Source: an uncultured Chthonomonas sp. (GTDB lineage Bacteria; Armatimonadota; Chthonomonadetes; Chthonomonadales; CAJBBX01). From it: DNA of 39,272 nt. Numbering within the stretch: the stretch's first letter is position 1; each line of letters begins with the position of its first letter. Location: assembly GCA_903885605.1 (NCBI GenBank), contig CAISJD010000087.1, forward strand, positions 1-39,272, in the 5' to 3' direction. Below the pieces are notes generated by a model. The model was not told where the DNA came from. It did not search any database and was given only the letters and a program-made list of their open reading frames with translations. Both the position numbers and the translations under genes were made by a program. Shown piece by piece: positions 1 to 8,587 of this stretch.

Positions 1-242
1 ATGTGTACCAGCACCCACGTCTGCCCGCCGTCGCACAACGCGACCTCGGCCAAACGGTCGACCGCTCGCAACCCGGCCCGTGCGCCGCGGGCGACCCGCG
101 CGAACTCCTTGTCCAGGAACCGAACCGGAACGCTCCAGTCGATCTCGCGGTGCGCCGCCGGGATGAACATCTGGATGAACTCAGGGAAGAGCGCCTCGAT
201 GATCGTCTTCCAGGGGCTGTCATACCTGCGCCGGCTCGCCAT
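1..242 (-). CDS. Rpn/YhgA-like PD-(D/E)XK nuclease family protein, 5' part only
   Basis: The gene runs off the left edge and its first 80 residues are visible. The N-terminus (MASRRRYDSPWKTIIEAL, then FPEFIQMF, IDWS, FLDKEF and DRLAEVALCDGGQTWVLVH) matches the N-terminal layout of the Rpn/YhgA-like group, also met as DUF4351-containing or RpnC/YadD-like proteins, whose members carry FLDKEL and a VHIEVQ active-site strand. These proteins belong to the PD-(D/E)XK nuclease superfamily and some promote recombination by cutting DNA. The ATG at 242 is preceded on this strand by AGGAGGG at about 8 nt. The start is divergent from the propeller gene at 396. The second half of the nuclease core lies outside the window, so activity cannot be judged. 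The family call rests on motif recall. Confidence 0.8.
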   Translation of the reverse strand, partial: MASRRRYDSPWKTIIEALFPEFIQMFIPAAHREIDWSVPVRFLDKEFARVARGARAGLRAVDRLAEVALCDGGQTWVLVH

Positions 243-395
243 GCTCTGCACCCTCCTGCTGCGGCGGACTAGCTACCATTCTACAGTCGCAGGCCTCCGC
301 TGCCGCAATGGAGGCGCCCCGTGACTGCCATACTCTAGGCTACGCAACGAGGGTCCGGCATCACGCCGCGCCCAGTCACGCTATGAGGTGAACGC

Positions 396-1295
396 ATGAT
401 CCGATCCGGCCTGCTCCACATCGTCCTTCTGCTCGCCGCCGTTGCCGCTATGGCCGCTCCGCCTGCCTCCCGCCGCATGCTGTTGGGCGACTACACCGGC
501 GGCCGCGTCGTCATCCTCAGCGCCGACGGCAAGGTGGAGTGGGAGACGCCCGCGCCCGGCGTCACCGATGTCTGGATGCTCCCGAACGGCAACATCCTCC
601 ACAGCCACTACGGCGGAGCTAAGGAGCTGACCCTCGACAAGAAGCTCGTCTGGGAGTACAAGACCGGAGAGGGCGACGAGGTCTACACCTGCCAGCGGCT
701 GCCGAACGGCGACACCATGGTGGGCGAGCTCAAGGACTGCCGGCTGATCGAGGTGGGCAAGGACGGGACCATCCACAAGACCGTGAAGGTGCCCACAAAT
801 GCCCCCGACCAGCACAGCCGCTTCCGCAACGCACGCAAGCTGCCCAACGGCCACTACCTCATCGCCTGCACCGGTGAGAACGTGGTGAAGGAGCTGGACC
901 CCGACGGCGCCGTCCTCTCCTCCGTGCCTGTGCCCGGCAACGCCTTCGGGGCCATCCGGCTGAAGAACGGCAACACGCTGGTCTCGTGCGGCGACGGACA
1001 CCGGCTGGTTGAGATGGACAAGGACGCGAAGATCGTCTGGTCCATCGATGAGAATGAGCTACCCGGCATCCCGCTCCGCTTCGTCGCCGGCGTACAGCGC
1101 CTGCCCAACGGCAACACGGTCGTCTGCAACTGGCTGGGTCATGGGTTCATCGGCAACGGCACCCACATGTTCGAGATCACACGCGACAAGAAGGTGCTCT
1201 GGACCAATGTGGACCACGCCACCTTCAAGACGCTCAACACCGTGCAGCTACTGGACGTAAAGGGCGACTGCATCAAGGGGCAGATCGTCCGCTAG
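396..1295 (+). CDS. Secreted beta-propeller protein with LPNGN-type repeats
   Basis: This 299-aa protein has an N-terminal signal peptide (MIRSGLL, a hydrophobic run, then AAMAAPP near residue 21). At least five blades are marked by the repeated turn [LK]xNGN/D: MLPNGNILHS, RLPNGDTMVG, KLPNGHYLIA, RLKNGNTLVS and RLPNGNTVVC. Most repeats are followed by a strand such as LVEMDKDAKIVWS. This resembles the PQQ-like or arylsulfotransferase-like propellers common in secreted proteins of environmental bacteria. No catalytic residues were recognised, so the role is probably binding or scaffolding outside the cell. The ATG at 396 has GAGGTGA about 4 nt upstream. It is the first gene of a plus-strand run and lies 29 nt from the start of the thioesterase gene. 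Confidence 0.8.
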   Translation: MIRSGLLHIVLLLAAVAAMAAPPASRRMLLGDYTGGRVVILSADGKVEWETPAPGVTDVWMLPNGNILHSHYGGAKELTLDKKLVWEYKTGEGDEVYTCQRLPNGDTMVGELKDCRLIEVGKDGTIHKTVKVPTNAPDQHSRFRNARKLPNGHYLIACTGENVVKELDPDGAVLSSVPVPGNAFGAIRLKNGNTLVSCGDGHRLVEMDKDAKIVWSIDENELPGIPLRFVAGVQRLPNGNTVVCNWLGHGFIGNGTHMFEITRDKKVLWTNVDHATFKTLNTVQLLDVKGDCIKGQIVR

Positions 1296-1324
1296 TGACG
1301 CCGGTAACGCCAGGAGCCCACGCC

Positions 1325-1753
1325 ATGAGCAAGACCCCGGAGCCACAGGCCGGTCCCAGCCACGAGACGACACTGCGCGTCCGCTACGCCGAGACCGACC
1401 AGGGCGGCGTGGCCTACCACGGCAACTACTTCGCCTGGTTCGAGGTGGGGCGCGCCGCGCTCTGCCGCGCCCAGGGCTTCAGCTACCACCGGATGGAGAC
1501 CGAACTGGGCATCCTCCTTCCGGTGGCGGACTGCGCGTGCCGGTTCCTGAAGTCTGCGCTCTACGACGATGTGCTGACGATCCGCGCCACCATCACGCGG
1601 CTCACCCGGCGCACCGTCACGTTCCAGTACCGGGTCTCCCGCGAGGGTGAGACGCTCGCCACGGGACACACGACGCACGTAGCCGTCCACCGCGACAACT
1701 CGCCCGCGTCGCTCTCCGCGGCCGCCCAGGCGGCTCTCGCCAAGCGGGTGTGA
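1325..1753 (+). CDS. Acyl-CoA thioesterase, 4HBT/YbgC hotdog family
   Basis: This 142-aa hotdog-fold protein is of normal length for the family. The signature [20 protein letters not shown] (residues 21-40) matches the YbgC/4-hydroxybenzoyl-CoA thioesterase pattern YxxTDxxGxxYHxxYxxxxE, with D25 as the expected catalytic acid. These enzymes hydrolyse short acyl-CoA or aromatic acyl-CoA thioesters in the cytoplasm, but the substrate cannot be told from sequence. The ATG at 1325 is preferred because AGGAG sits about 9 nt upstream. An in-frame GTG at 1295 overlaps the stop of the previous gene and lacks such a site. It sits between a secreted propeller and a prepilin-like protein, which says nothing about its pathway. 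Confidence 0.88.
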   Translation: MSKTPEPQAGPSHETTLRVRYAETDQGGVAYHGNYFAWFEVGRAALCRAQGFSYHRMETELGILLPVADCACRFLKSALYDDVLTIRATITRLTRRTVTFQYRVSREGETLATGHTTHVAVHRDNSPASLSAAAQAALAKRV

Positions 1754-1779
1754 CGCATGGCGGGCAAGGGATGGCGCCC

Positions 1780-2526
1780 ATGATGCACAGCACCGTGCGT
1801 GGCCGGAGGGCCGGGTTCACGCTGATCGAGCTACTGGTGGTCATCGCTATCATCGCGATACTGGCGGCCATCCTCTTCCCGGTCTTCGCCCAGGCCCGCG
1901 AGAAGGCGCGCCAGACCACCTGCAACTCCAACATGCGTCAGCTCGGCATGGCCCTGGAGATGTACATTGAAGACTACGACGAGACCTGCTTCTTCTTCGG
2001 GCACAACAGCCAGCTGAGCCGCGCCAACCCGGCGGCCCCGCTGGGCGCCACGCGGGAGAACCGGTGGTGGAACCAGATCCGCCCCTACGGCAACGGCGGC
2101 GGCGGCCTGCTGGTCTGCCCGTCGGACGCCGGCCGCACGCCGCACGCGCTGGAGGACGGCCAGGCCGGGCGCCCGCTCGTCCCGCGCTCCTATGTGGCCA
2201 ACCGCATGGCCGAATCGCTGGGACTCGCCGCGGTGGAGACGCCCGCGGAGGTCATCGTGATCACCGAGAAGGGGCCGCGCTTCGACGACTCCTGGTTCGA
2301 GCCGCCCAAGAACCTCTACGACAAGGCCGGCTACGACGAGCCGGTACTGGGCCTGACGCGCCACAGCGTGGGCGTGAACGCCGCCTTCTTCGACGGCCAC
2401 GCCAAGTGGATGGGCCGCGGAACGCTCCTCTCCAACCCCTGCGGCGAGCCCTGGTCCGGCGTCGACCTCATGCGCCGCTATCCCATACCGGGCGCCGCGC
2501 CCTGGCACGCCAACTGCCCCGGCTGA
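1780..2526 (+). CDS. Prepilin-like protein, type II secretion/DUF1559 style, H-X9-DG
   Basis: This 248-aa protein has a class III (type IV pilin-like) signal. After a short basic leader ([12 protein letters not shown]), prepilin peptidase would cut before F13, with E17 as the conserved Glu+5 and a hydrophobic helix to about residue 34. [13 protein letters not shown] and a [11 protein letters not shown] segment follow. The C-terminus carries [12 protein letters not shown], the H-X9-DG motif of a large family abundant in Planctomycetes, Lentisphaerae and Armatimonadota. The protein should be a membrane-anchored pseudopilin or surface subunit. In-frame starts exist at 1750 (GTG), 1771, 1780 and 1783. 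AAGGG at 1766-1770 favours 1780. No pilus or secretion machinery is encoded nearby, and a second paralogue lies at 27083. Confidence 0.9.
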   Translation: MMHSTVRGRRAGFTLIELLVVIAIIAILAAILFPVFAQAREKARQTTCNSNMRQLGMALEMYIEDYDETCFFFGHNSQLSRANPAAPLGATRENRWWNQIRPYGNGGGGLLVCPSDAGRTPHALEDGQAGRPLVPRSYVANRMAESLGLAAVETPAEVIVITEKGPRFDDSWFEPPKNLYDKAGYDEPVLGLTRHSVGVNAAFFDGHAKWMGRGTLLSNPCGEPWSGVDLMRRYPIPGAAPWHANCPG

Positions 2527-2548
2527 GCCCGGGAGCGAGGAGCTCATC

Positions 2549-5500
2549 ATGAAGGTTCCCGTCGTGATTGCCGTCCTCGCCGCCCTGGCCCCGACCTCCT
2601 CGGCCCGGGCCGTCGAGACGGAGACGCTGTTTGACGGTCGGGTCCGCACCGAGTGGCAGACGCGACGCGACGCCGCCCGGATTGAGCAGGAGCTGGCCGT
2701 CTCGCAGGTGGAGAGCCTGCCCGAGGCCGGCGAGCTCCGGTGGCGCTTCGCGACGAAGGGCCCCGCCTTCAACGACCTCTTCCTGGCCAAGCCCATCGAC
2801 GGCCCCTTCGCCGGCATCCGCTTCCGCGTCCGGTGCGCCGGCGAGCCGCTGACGCTGGCGTGCAAGGCCGTCGATGCCCGCGGGGCGGAGTGGACCGCCT
2901 CGCAGGTGAAGCTCCAGACCGACGGCGCCTGGCGGTGGGTGGAGATGCCCGTGGCCGACTGGAAGGTCGCCTCCTGGTCCAAGGACGGCGACGGTCGCAT
3001 GGACTTCCCGCTCTCCATGCTGGCCATCATCGCCTTCGATGTGCGGCCCGGCGTGGCCTACGACCTCCGCGTCTCCCAGATCGACGTGGTCCGGCCCGAC
3101 CGGCCCGTGATCCAGGTGAGCAGATGCGCGCTGCCTGCGCAGATGACACACGGCAAGACCTACCCGACGCCGCTGGCATTCACGGTGAGCAAGCCCGCAG
3201 CCGTGGACGGCGCGTGGCTGGTCTTCACGCGGGGCGCCTCGGAGGCGTTCCGCCTGCCCGTTCCCCTGCCCGCTGCCGCCACGGCCCTGAAGCCGGGGCA
3301 GGAGGTCCGCCTGCCCGCGTTGAAGCTCACCGTGCCGGAGTTCGCGTCGGGAGGCCGGATCAAGGTGACCCTGCATGTGGGCGACGGCCGCGCGCCGATC
3401 CGCGTGGGCGCGAAGGGAGGCGACGGCATGGTGCAGGTCGAAGGCCGTAAGCCCGGTACGGTGACGGCTGCCGTGAAGCTCCACAACGGCACGCCCACGC
3501 TCCTCATCAACGGCAAGCCCCACACGGGCATGATGTACACCGCCTATGGCCCCTCGCGGCAGGTCTTCGAGGAGTTCGCCAGGGCGGGGGTCGACCTCTT
3601 CTCCTTCTCAGCCACTCCCACCGAGGCCGGCTACGGCCTGAGCAAGACCGTCTGGAAGGCGCCCGGCGTCTACGACTACTCGGAGCTCGACGAGCGGGTC
3701 GCCATGGTACTGCAGGCCAACCCCAACGCCCGCTTCTTCCCGCGCCTCTACCTCCACGCGCCCAGGTGGTGGAGCGAGGCGCACCCCGATGACATCGTGC
3801 AGATGGACCCCGGCGACGGCAAGCCGGTGCCCTTCATCCACGCCGGAGAGAAACCCGCGCCCAGCTGGGCCTCGGAGGCCTGGCGCCGCGACACGGCCGA
3901 CGCCCTGCGCCGCCTCATCGCCCACGTGGAGGCCTCTCCCTACGCCGACCGCTGCATCGGCTACCACATCGCCTCGGGAACCACCGAGGAGTGGATGATG
4001 TGGGGCGGTAACGAGGACCAGTGGGTCGACTACTCGCCGGCCAACACAAAGGCCTTCCGCAAGTGGCTCCGGGCGAAGTACGGCTCCGATGACGCGCTCC
4101 GCAAGGCGTGGCGCCGGCCCGAGGCCGCCCTGGACTCCGCCGCCGTGCCCACCAAGGGCGCACGCATGGCCGCGTCCGGCGCCCTGCGCGATCCGGCCAC
4201 CGACCAGCCTTCCATCGACTACGCCCTCTACACATCGGACCTCGTGGCCGACACCATCGCGCACTTCTGCCGCGTGATCAAGGAGGCCACTCACGGCGCC
4301 AAGATCGCCGGCGCCTTCTACGGCTACCTGCTCCAGCTCTGCGGCGAGCAGCGGCAGCAGAACGCGGGCCACCTGGCGCTGGAGAAGGTGCTCGCCTGCC
4401 CCGACCTCGACTTCATGTGCAGCCCCACCAGCTACGCCTTCCGCGAGATCGGCGGCAAGGGCACCAGCCACTTCATGTCGCTCTTCGGCTCCATCAAGTT
4501 CCACGGCAAGCTCTGGTTCAACGAGAACGACATCCGCACCTCGATCTCGCAGGGCGCCGTGGGTGAGTGGGGCCGCCCCGCCGACGTGGCCGCCGACATC
4601 ATCCAGCAGGACAAGGAGAGCGGCCACGTCCTGGCCCAGGGCGCCGGGCAGTGGTGGTTCGACGTGGGCGCCAACCGGTACGACGCGCCGGAGCTGATGG
4701 CACGCATCGGCCTACTGAACCAGACGGCGCTCCGGGCGCTGCCGCAGGACAAGACCCCCGCCGACCAGGTCGCCTTCGTGGTCGATGAGGGGAGCCTGAC
4801 ACGCCTGCGCGTGCCCGACGTCATGGGAGCGGCCTTGCTGGTGCTCCAGTTGCCCGCCCTGCACCGCATCGGCGCGCCCGTGGGCCACTACCTGCAGTCG
4901 GACCTGCCGCGGCTGGCCGACCGGAAGCTCTTCATCTTCCCCACCAGCTTCGCGCCCACTGCGGCGGACCGCAGGTGCATCGAGGCCCTGAAGGGCGGCG
5001 GCCGCGTGCTCGTCTTCCTCTACGCCCCCGGCGCCTACCGCGACGGCGAGCTGGACGAGGCCGGCATGGAGGCGCTCACCGGCATCCGGCTGCGGCTCGA
5101 CCGGGCGCCGCGGGAGCTGAAGGTGGCCCTGACCCCCGGCGACGCCCTGATCCAGGACCTGGGCCTCCCCGGCTTCGGCGGCGGCTACCTGCACAGCCCC
5201 TCGGTGCGGGCCGACGACCCGGCGGCGGTGACGCTGGGTAGCTACCCCGACGGCGCCGCGGGCTTCGTGGTGAAGCGCTTCAGGGATTGGACGGCGGTCT
5301 TCTGCGGCGCTCCGCAGCTCCCGGCGTCCCTGCTGCGGCGGCTGGCCCGGTCCGCCGGCGTGCACCAGTACGTGGAGGGCGATGACGTCGTGTGGGCCTC
5401 GCGCGGGGTGGTCTCGGTCTGCGTCGACGCCCCCGGCGAGAGGACCATCCGCCTGCCCGGCCGCTCCCGCGTGACGGACCTCACCACAGGCGCCACCCTG

Positions 5501-5581
5501 GCACAGGACGCCGCCGAACTCCGCCTGCCCTTCGCGCAGGGCCAGACGCGCATCTTTGGGGTGACGCCGCTGGGAAGGTAG
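2549..5581 (+). CDS. Secreted GH42-like glycoside hydrolase (beta-galactosidase-like)
   Basis: The protein is 1010 aa with a signal peptide (MKVPVVIAVLAALAPTSSARA). Residues about 25-180 look like a galactose-binding or beta-sandwich domain, and residues about 305-680 a TIM barrel. The barrel shows LLINGKPHTGMMYTAYGP at its start, YHIASGTTEEW (E480/E481, likely acid/base) and KLWFNENDIRT (E659, likely nucleophile), an arrangement like GH42 and related GH-A families. About residues 740-905 resemble the trimerisation or glutaminase-like domain of GH42 enzymes (FVVDEG, KLFIFPTSFAPT, KGGGRVLVFLYAPGAY). A small C-terminal beta domain follows. The likely role is cleaving beta-galactosides or similar glycosides outside the cytoplasm. 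GAGGAG precedes the ATG by about 7 nt, and the gene lies 22 nt after the prepilin gene. The exact family is uncertain. Confidence 0.78.
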   Translation: MKVPVVIAVLAALAPTSSARAVETETLFDGRVRTEWQTRRDAARIEQELAVSQVESLPEAGELRWRFATKGPAFNDLFLAKPIDGPFAGIRFRVRCAGEPLTLACKAVDARGAEWTASQVKLQTDGAWRWVEMPVADWKVASWSKDGDGRMDFPLSMLAIIAFDVRPGVAYDLRVSQIDVVRPDRPVIQVSRCALPAQMTHGKTYPTPLAFTVSKPAAVDGAWLVFTRGASEAFRLPVPLPAAATALKPGQEVRLPALKLTVPEFASGGRIKVTLHVGDGRAPIRVGAKGGDGMVQVEGRKPGTVTAAVKLHNGTPTLLINGKPHTGMMYTAYGPSRQVFEEFARAGVDLFSFSATPTEAGYGLSKTVWKAPGVYDYSELDERVAMVLQANPNARFFPRLYLHAPRWWSEAHPDDIVQMDPGDGKPVPFIHAGEKPAPSWASEAWRRDTADALRRLIAHVEASPYADRCIGYHIASGTTEEWMMWGGNEDQWVDYSPANTKAFRKWLRAKYGSDDALRKAWRRPEAALDSAAVPTKGARMAASGALRDPATDQPSIDYALYTSDLVADTIAHFCRVIKEATHGAKIAGAFYGYLLQLCGEQRQQNAGHLALEKVLACPDLDFMCSPTSYAFREIGGKGTSHFMSLFGSIKFHGKLWFNENDIRTSISQGAVGEWGRPADVAADIIQQDKESGHVLAQGAGQWWFDVGANRYDAPELMARIGLLNQTALRALPQDKTPADQVAFVVDEGSLTRLRVPDVMGAALLVLQLPALHRIGAPVGHYLQSDLPRLADRKLFIFPTSFAPTAADRRCIEALKGGGRVLVFLYAPGAYRDGELDEAGMEALTGIRLRLDRAPRELKVALTPGDALIQDLGLPGFGGGYLHSPSVRADDPAAVTLGSYPDGAAGFVVKRFRDWTAVFCGAPQLPASLLRRLARSAGVHQYVEGDDVVWASRGVVSVCVDAPGERTIRLPGRSRVTDLTTGATLAQDAAELRLPFAQGQTRIFGVTPLGR

Positions 5582-5602
5582 GCAAAGAACGGAGGTCTGC
5601 CC

Positions 5603-7672
5603 ATGCTACGAACCCTAGGCGGCGCTGTGATGGCCCTGATCCTCCTGTCGGCGGCCGCAGCGCCGGTTCGGGCCGACGACGCTGCGGTCGTCTGGCAGCC
5701 ATGGGAGCGTGCGCTCGTCAGCGGCAGGCCTTACGACAGCCCTTGCACCGATGTCCAGGTGCGGGTACGGTTCGATGGCCCCGGCGGTGCGGCGCGCACG
5801 GGCATGGCGTTCTGGGACGGCGGCACGCGTTACGTGATCCGATGCTGCTTCCCTGCGCCGGGCGAGTGGCGCTGGCGCACGACCTGCACAGACAGCGCCA
5901 ACCGGGGGCTCCATGCCCAGGCCGGCGTCGTGCGCGTCGGCCGCGCGGCCGGCGGCGCCAACCCCCTCACGCGGCACGGCTACCCGCGGGTCTCCGACGA
6001 CCGCCGCACGCTGGCCTACGCCGACGGCACTCCGCTGCTCTGGATCGGCGACACCTGCTGGGCCGCGCCGGTCCATGCCACGGACAGCGACTGGGGGTCG
6101 TACCTCGCCAACCGGGCGAGGAAGGGCTACACGGTCCTGCAGATCTCCATCGCACCGGACTGGGCTCTGGCCGAAGCGAGGCGCCCCGTCGCGCCGTTCC
6201 TATCGACGCTCCCCGATATCACGAGGCCGAACCCCGCCTACTTCCAGCGGCTCGACCGTATGATCGGTGCGGCGAACGGCTGCGGCCTCGTCGTGATGAT
6301 GGTCGGGCTGATCGAGACGCCGTACCGCTACCCGCCGCCCGCGCAGGTGGCGACGTTCAGCCGGTACGTTGCCGCGCGGTACGCCGCCCACGCGGTCATC
6401 TTCTCGCCCAGCTTCGACAGCGGCATCCGCGAGGCCGAGACGCCGGCATCCGCCGAGGCAGTGCGGGAGGCCGCACCGTCGAGCCTGGTGACCATGCACA
6501 TGGGCACAGGCGTCGGGCCCCGGTTCCACAGCGCCGATTGGCTCTCGTTCGACATGGTCCAGAGCGGCCACAACGGCGGCGACGCGCGGCGGCAGTCGGC
6601 GCGGGCTGTCGGGATGCCGGCTGAAGTCCTCGCCTTGCCCGGCCGCAAGCCGGTGATCAACGGCGAGGCGATCTACGAGGGCGACCTCGGGGGCGCGTAC
6701 GACGTCCGGCGGACCGCGTGGCTCAGCGTCCTCTCGGGCGCCGTCGGTTACACCGCAGGCATCAACCAGCTATACCGGTGGGACGACGACGCACCGGCCA
6801 TGATGGATGTGCCCTCCAGCGACGAGGTCGCCCTGCTCGGGCGAGTGCTGCGGGCGACCCCGTGGTGGACGCTGGAACCCACGCCGGGCCGCATCCTGAA
6901 CCAGCCGGAGGATCGCGCACGGCTGATGGCCTTGGCGGTCACATCGGACAGGTCGCTGGCCCTGGGGTACCTCCCCGGCAACGCCACGATCGAACTCGAC
7001 CTCTCCGGGCTACCCACGACTTGCCGGGCGCTCTGGGTCAGTCCATCGACCGGCAGGCGGCGGCCCGGCGTGAGCATCACGCCGTCGGCGAAGGTCAGCC
7101 TCACCCCGCCGGATGGGCGCGACTGGCTCCTTTTGCTGGCGCCTTCGGGATCGCCGGTGGTGGCACGCTTGACGAAGGCCCTGGACGCCGCAGCCTACCG
7201 CGCGGTCGGCCCGAAGGCCTCGATCACGTTCAGTGCAGGAGCTCCGCCCAATGGTCTGGTTCGCAAGGAGCCGCGCGACGGCGAGTTCGTTCGCGCATCG
7301 GCCGGCGGCGTGGCGTGCATCGTGAACGAGAACCCGAAGCGGAACGGGTACCTGTACCTCGACATCGACGACCGCATCGTGTTCCGTGGCGGTGCGCGCA
7401 GCATGGCGGTGGAGGTGCGGCTGCAGTCAAACGACGGGTTCGACGGCATCGCACTGGAGTACGATGCGACAGGCGCCGGAGGCGACGCCTATCGCTCGGT
7501 CTTGCCGGCGTCCCAGAAGCAGGCAGGCGGCTGGACCACCCTCGCGTTCCAGGCCGACGCGCCGTACCTGGGCAATCGCCAGAACTCCGGCGCCGACCTG
7601 CGGATCCACCTGAACGGCCACCGGTGCCGGGTGGCGTCGGTGGAGGTCCGGCTGGAGGGTCTCACGCGCTGA
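5603..7672 (+). CDS. Secreted DUF5060-DUF4038 (apiosidase-like) glycoside hydrolase
   Basis: This 689-aa protein has a signal peptide ending near residue 24 (APVRADD). Residues about 28-115 match the DUF5060 N-terminal domain (VWQPWERALVSGRPYDSP, FWDGGTRYVIRCCFPAPGEW). The DUF4038/GH140-like barrel begins at GYPRVSDDRRTLAYADGTPL, followed by LLWIGDTCW, and runs to about residue 430. FSPSFDS (D272) and INGEAIYEG (E355) are the probable acidic catalytic pair, by analogy with GH140 apiosidase. From about residue 520 there is a separate beta-rich C-terminal domain. The family acts on pectin side chains such as apiose of rhamnogalacturonan II, but many members have other or unknown substrates. GGAGG lies 7 nt before the ATG at 5603, and the gene starts 22 nt after the GH42-like gene, so they are probably co-transcribed. 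Confidence 0.82.
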   Translation: MLRTLGGAVMALILLSAAAAPVRADDAAVVWQPWERALVSGRPYDSPCTDVQVRVRFDGPGGAARTGMAFWDGGTRYVIRCCFPAPGEWRWRTTCTDSANRGLHAQAGVVRVGRAAGGANPLTRHGYPRVSDDRRTLAYADGTPLLWIGDTCWAAPVHATDSDWGSYLANRARKGYTVLQISIAPDWALAEARRPVAPFLSTLPDITRPNPAYFQRLDRMIGAANGCGLVVMMVGLIETPYRYPPPAQVATFSRYVAARYAAHAVIFSPSFDSGIREAETPASAEAVREAAPSSLVTMHMGTGVGPRFHSADWLSFDMVQSGHNGGDARRQSARAVGMPAEVLALPGRKPVINGEAIYEGDLGGAYDVRRTAWLSVLSGAVGYTAGINQLYRWDDDAPAMMDVPSSDEVALLGRVLRATPWWTLEPTPGRILNQPEDRARLMALAVTSDRSLALGYLPGNATIELDLSGLPTTCRALWVSPSTGRRRPGVSITPSAKVSLTPPDGRDWLLLLAPSGSPVVARLTKALDAAAYRAVGPKASITFSAGAPPNGLVRKEPRDGEFVRASAGGVACIVNENPKRNGYLYLDIDDRIVFRGGARSMAVEVRLQSNDGFDGIALEYDATGAGGDAYRSVLPASQKQAGGWTTLAFQADAPYLGNRQNSGADLRIHLNGHRCRVASVEVRLEGLTR

Positions 7673-7685
7673 GGCGCCTTACGGT

Positions 7686-7752
7686 CAACCCGGCCAACAA
7701 GGTCAACAAGGTCATAAAGTCTTTGACGTTATTGACGTTGTTGACCGGGTTG
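7686..7752. terminator. Long inverted repeat with 9-nt internal periodicity, between convergent genes
   Basis: Arms of about 32-34 nt meet around 7719. CAACCCGG (7686-7693) pairs perfectly with CCGGGTTG (7745-7752). The inner part pairs with a few isolated mismatches (7694/7744, 7701/7737, 7707/7731, 7710/7728). The left arm contains AACAAGGTC twice in tandem, and the right arm has three 9-nt units beginning TTGAC. It fills the gap between two convergent genes, so a bidirectional terminator is the simplest role. Its size and internal repeats also fit a dispersed intergenic repeat. Confidence 0.7.
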
Positions 7753-7766
7753 TCAATGACAGGGAA

Positions 7767-8453
7767 TTACCTGGTCTTTAGCTCCTTGAGCTTAATGTTG
7801 CGGAACTCGATGCGGTAGCCCTCGCCCTCGACGCCTACGACGCCGCGGGCCTGGCCGCAATCCCTCACTTCGCAGGTCACGGCGCCGTTCACCCAGAGGC
7901 TCAGCGTGCCGCCCTGGGCGGTGATCTCCACGGTGTTCCACTCGCCGGCGGGCTTCACGCGGCCGTCCTTCACGCTTCCGGCGGTCTGGAAGAAGCGCTT
8001 CTTGCCGTCGGCGCCGGGGGTCTCGCCGAAGAGGTAGCCGCCCGAGGCGTCGCCGATCTGCGCCTGGTGCCAGATCGAGCCGTCCTTGTTGTTCCGCACG
8101 TAGATGCCGCTGTTGTAGCCCGACTTGCCCTCGATGCGCGTGTAGCGGAACTCGATGTGCAGGATCGCGTCGCCGAACTCGCGGTCGCAGAGCAGCATGT
8201 CGTGGCCGCCCTCGCCGTCGCAGACCAGCATGGGGCCGGCCTTGTCCACGCTCCACTGCGCCTTGCCCAGCGGCGCGCCGGGCGGAACGGGCACGCGGGT
8301 CCAGCCCTTCAGGTCGGGCTTGGGCATGATGCTCACCCAGCCGCGCGGGTTCGTCTCCATGGCGCTCTTGGCGGCCTCGGTCTGGGCGGCGGCCATGCCG
8401 GCTGCCAGGGCGAGGCTCAGCGCGGCGGCCAGGGTTGCTGCGGGGCGGTTCAT
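7767..8453 (-). CDS. Secreted DUF1080 (3-keto-disaccharide hydrolase-like) protein
   Basis: This 228-aa protein has a clear signal peptide (MNRPAATLAAALSLALAAGM, cut near AAAQ). It shows the DUF1080 beta-jellyroll features: a DLKGWT-type opening, FGDAILHIEFRYT, SGYNSGIYVRNN, QIGDASGG and a closing YRIEFRNIKLKEL. Many family members are annotated as 3-keto-disaccharide hydrolases, and others may simply bind sugar. The start at 8453 is chosen because it gives the signal peptide and has AGGAGAG about 6 nt upstream. A longer reading from 8543 has no comparable site. It is divergent from the aldolase-like gene at 8588 and convergent with the DUF4038 gene across the large hairpin. A cytosolic-looking paralogue lies at 35137. 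Confidence 0.88.
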   Translation of the reverse strand: MNRPAATLAAALSLALAAGMAAAQTEAAKSAMETNPRGWVSIMPKPDLKGWTRVPVPPGAPLGKAQWSVDKAGPMLVCDGEGGHDMLLCDREFGDAILHIEFRYTRIEGKSGYNSGIYVRNNKDGSIWHQAQIGDASGGYLFGETPGADGKKRFFQTAGSVKDGRVKPAGEWNTVEITAQGGTLSLWVNGAVTCEVRDCGQARGVVGVEGEGYRIEFRNIKLKELKTR

Positions 8454-8587
8454 GGGGCTCTCTCCTTGGTCATCGAATGCCGGTCGGCGGCGCGCCACTG
8501 GGCCGCGCCTGATGGTTGAGGGTACCTCAGGAGCCGCCGACACGCTTCTTGTGCGACAATACAGGTCCTATCACGCCAGCAACGGAG

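Noticed and set aside
1-324. Plus-strand open frames at the left edge
   Set aside because: They have no recognisable motif, and the minus strand encodes a clear Rpn/YhgA-like N-terminus with a good ribosome-binding site.
1831-3030. A 399-codon minus-strand frame
   Set aside because: It is antisense to the prepilin and GH42-like genes and its composition is shadow-like.
7721-7736. Similarity between the 7686-7752 hairpin (CTTTGACGTTATTGAC) and the 57-bp repeat (CTTTGACCTTACTGGC)
   Set aside because: Thirteen of 16 bases match, but the rest of the two elements does not align, so chance is likely.
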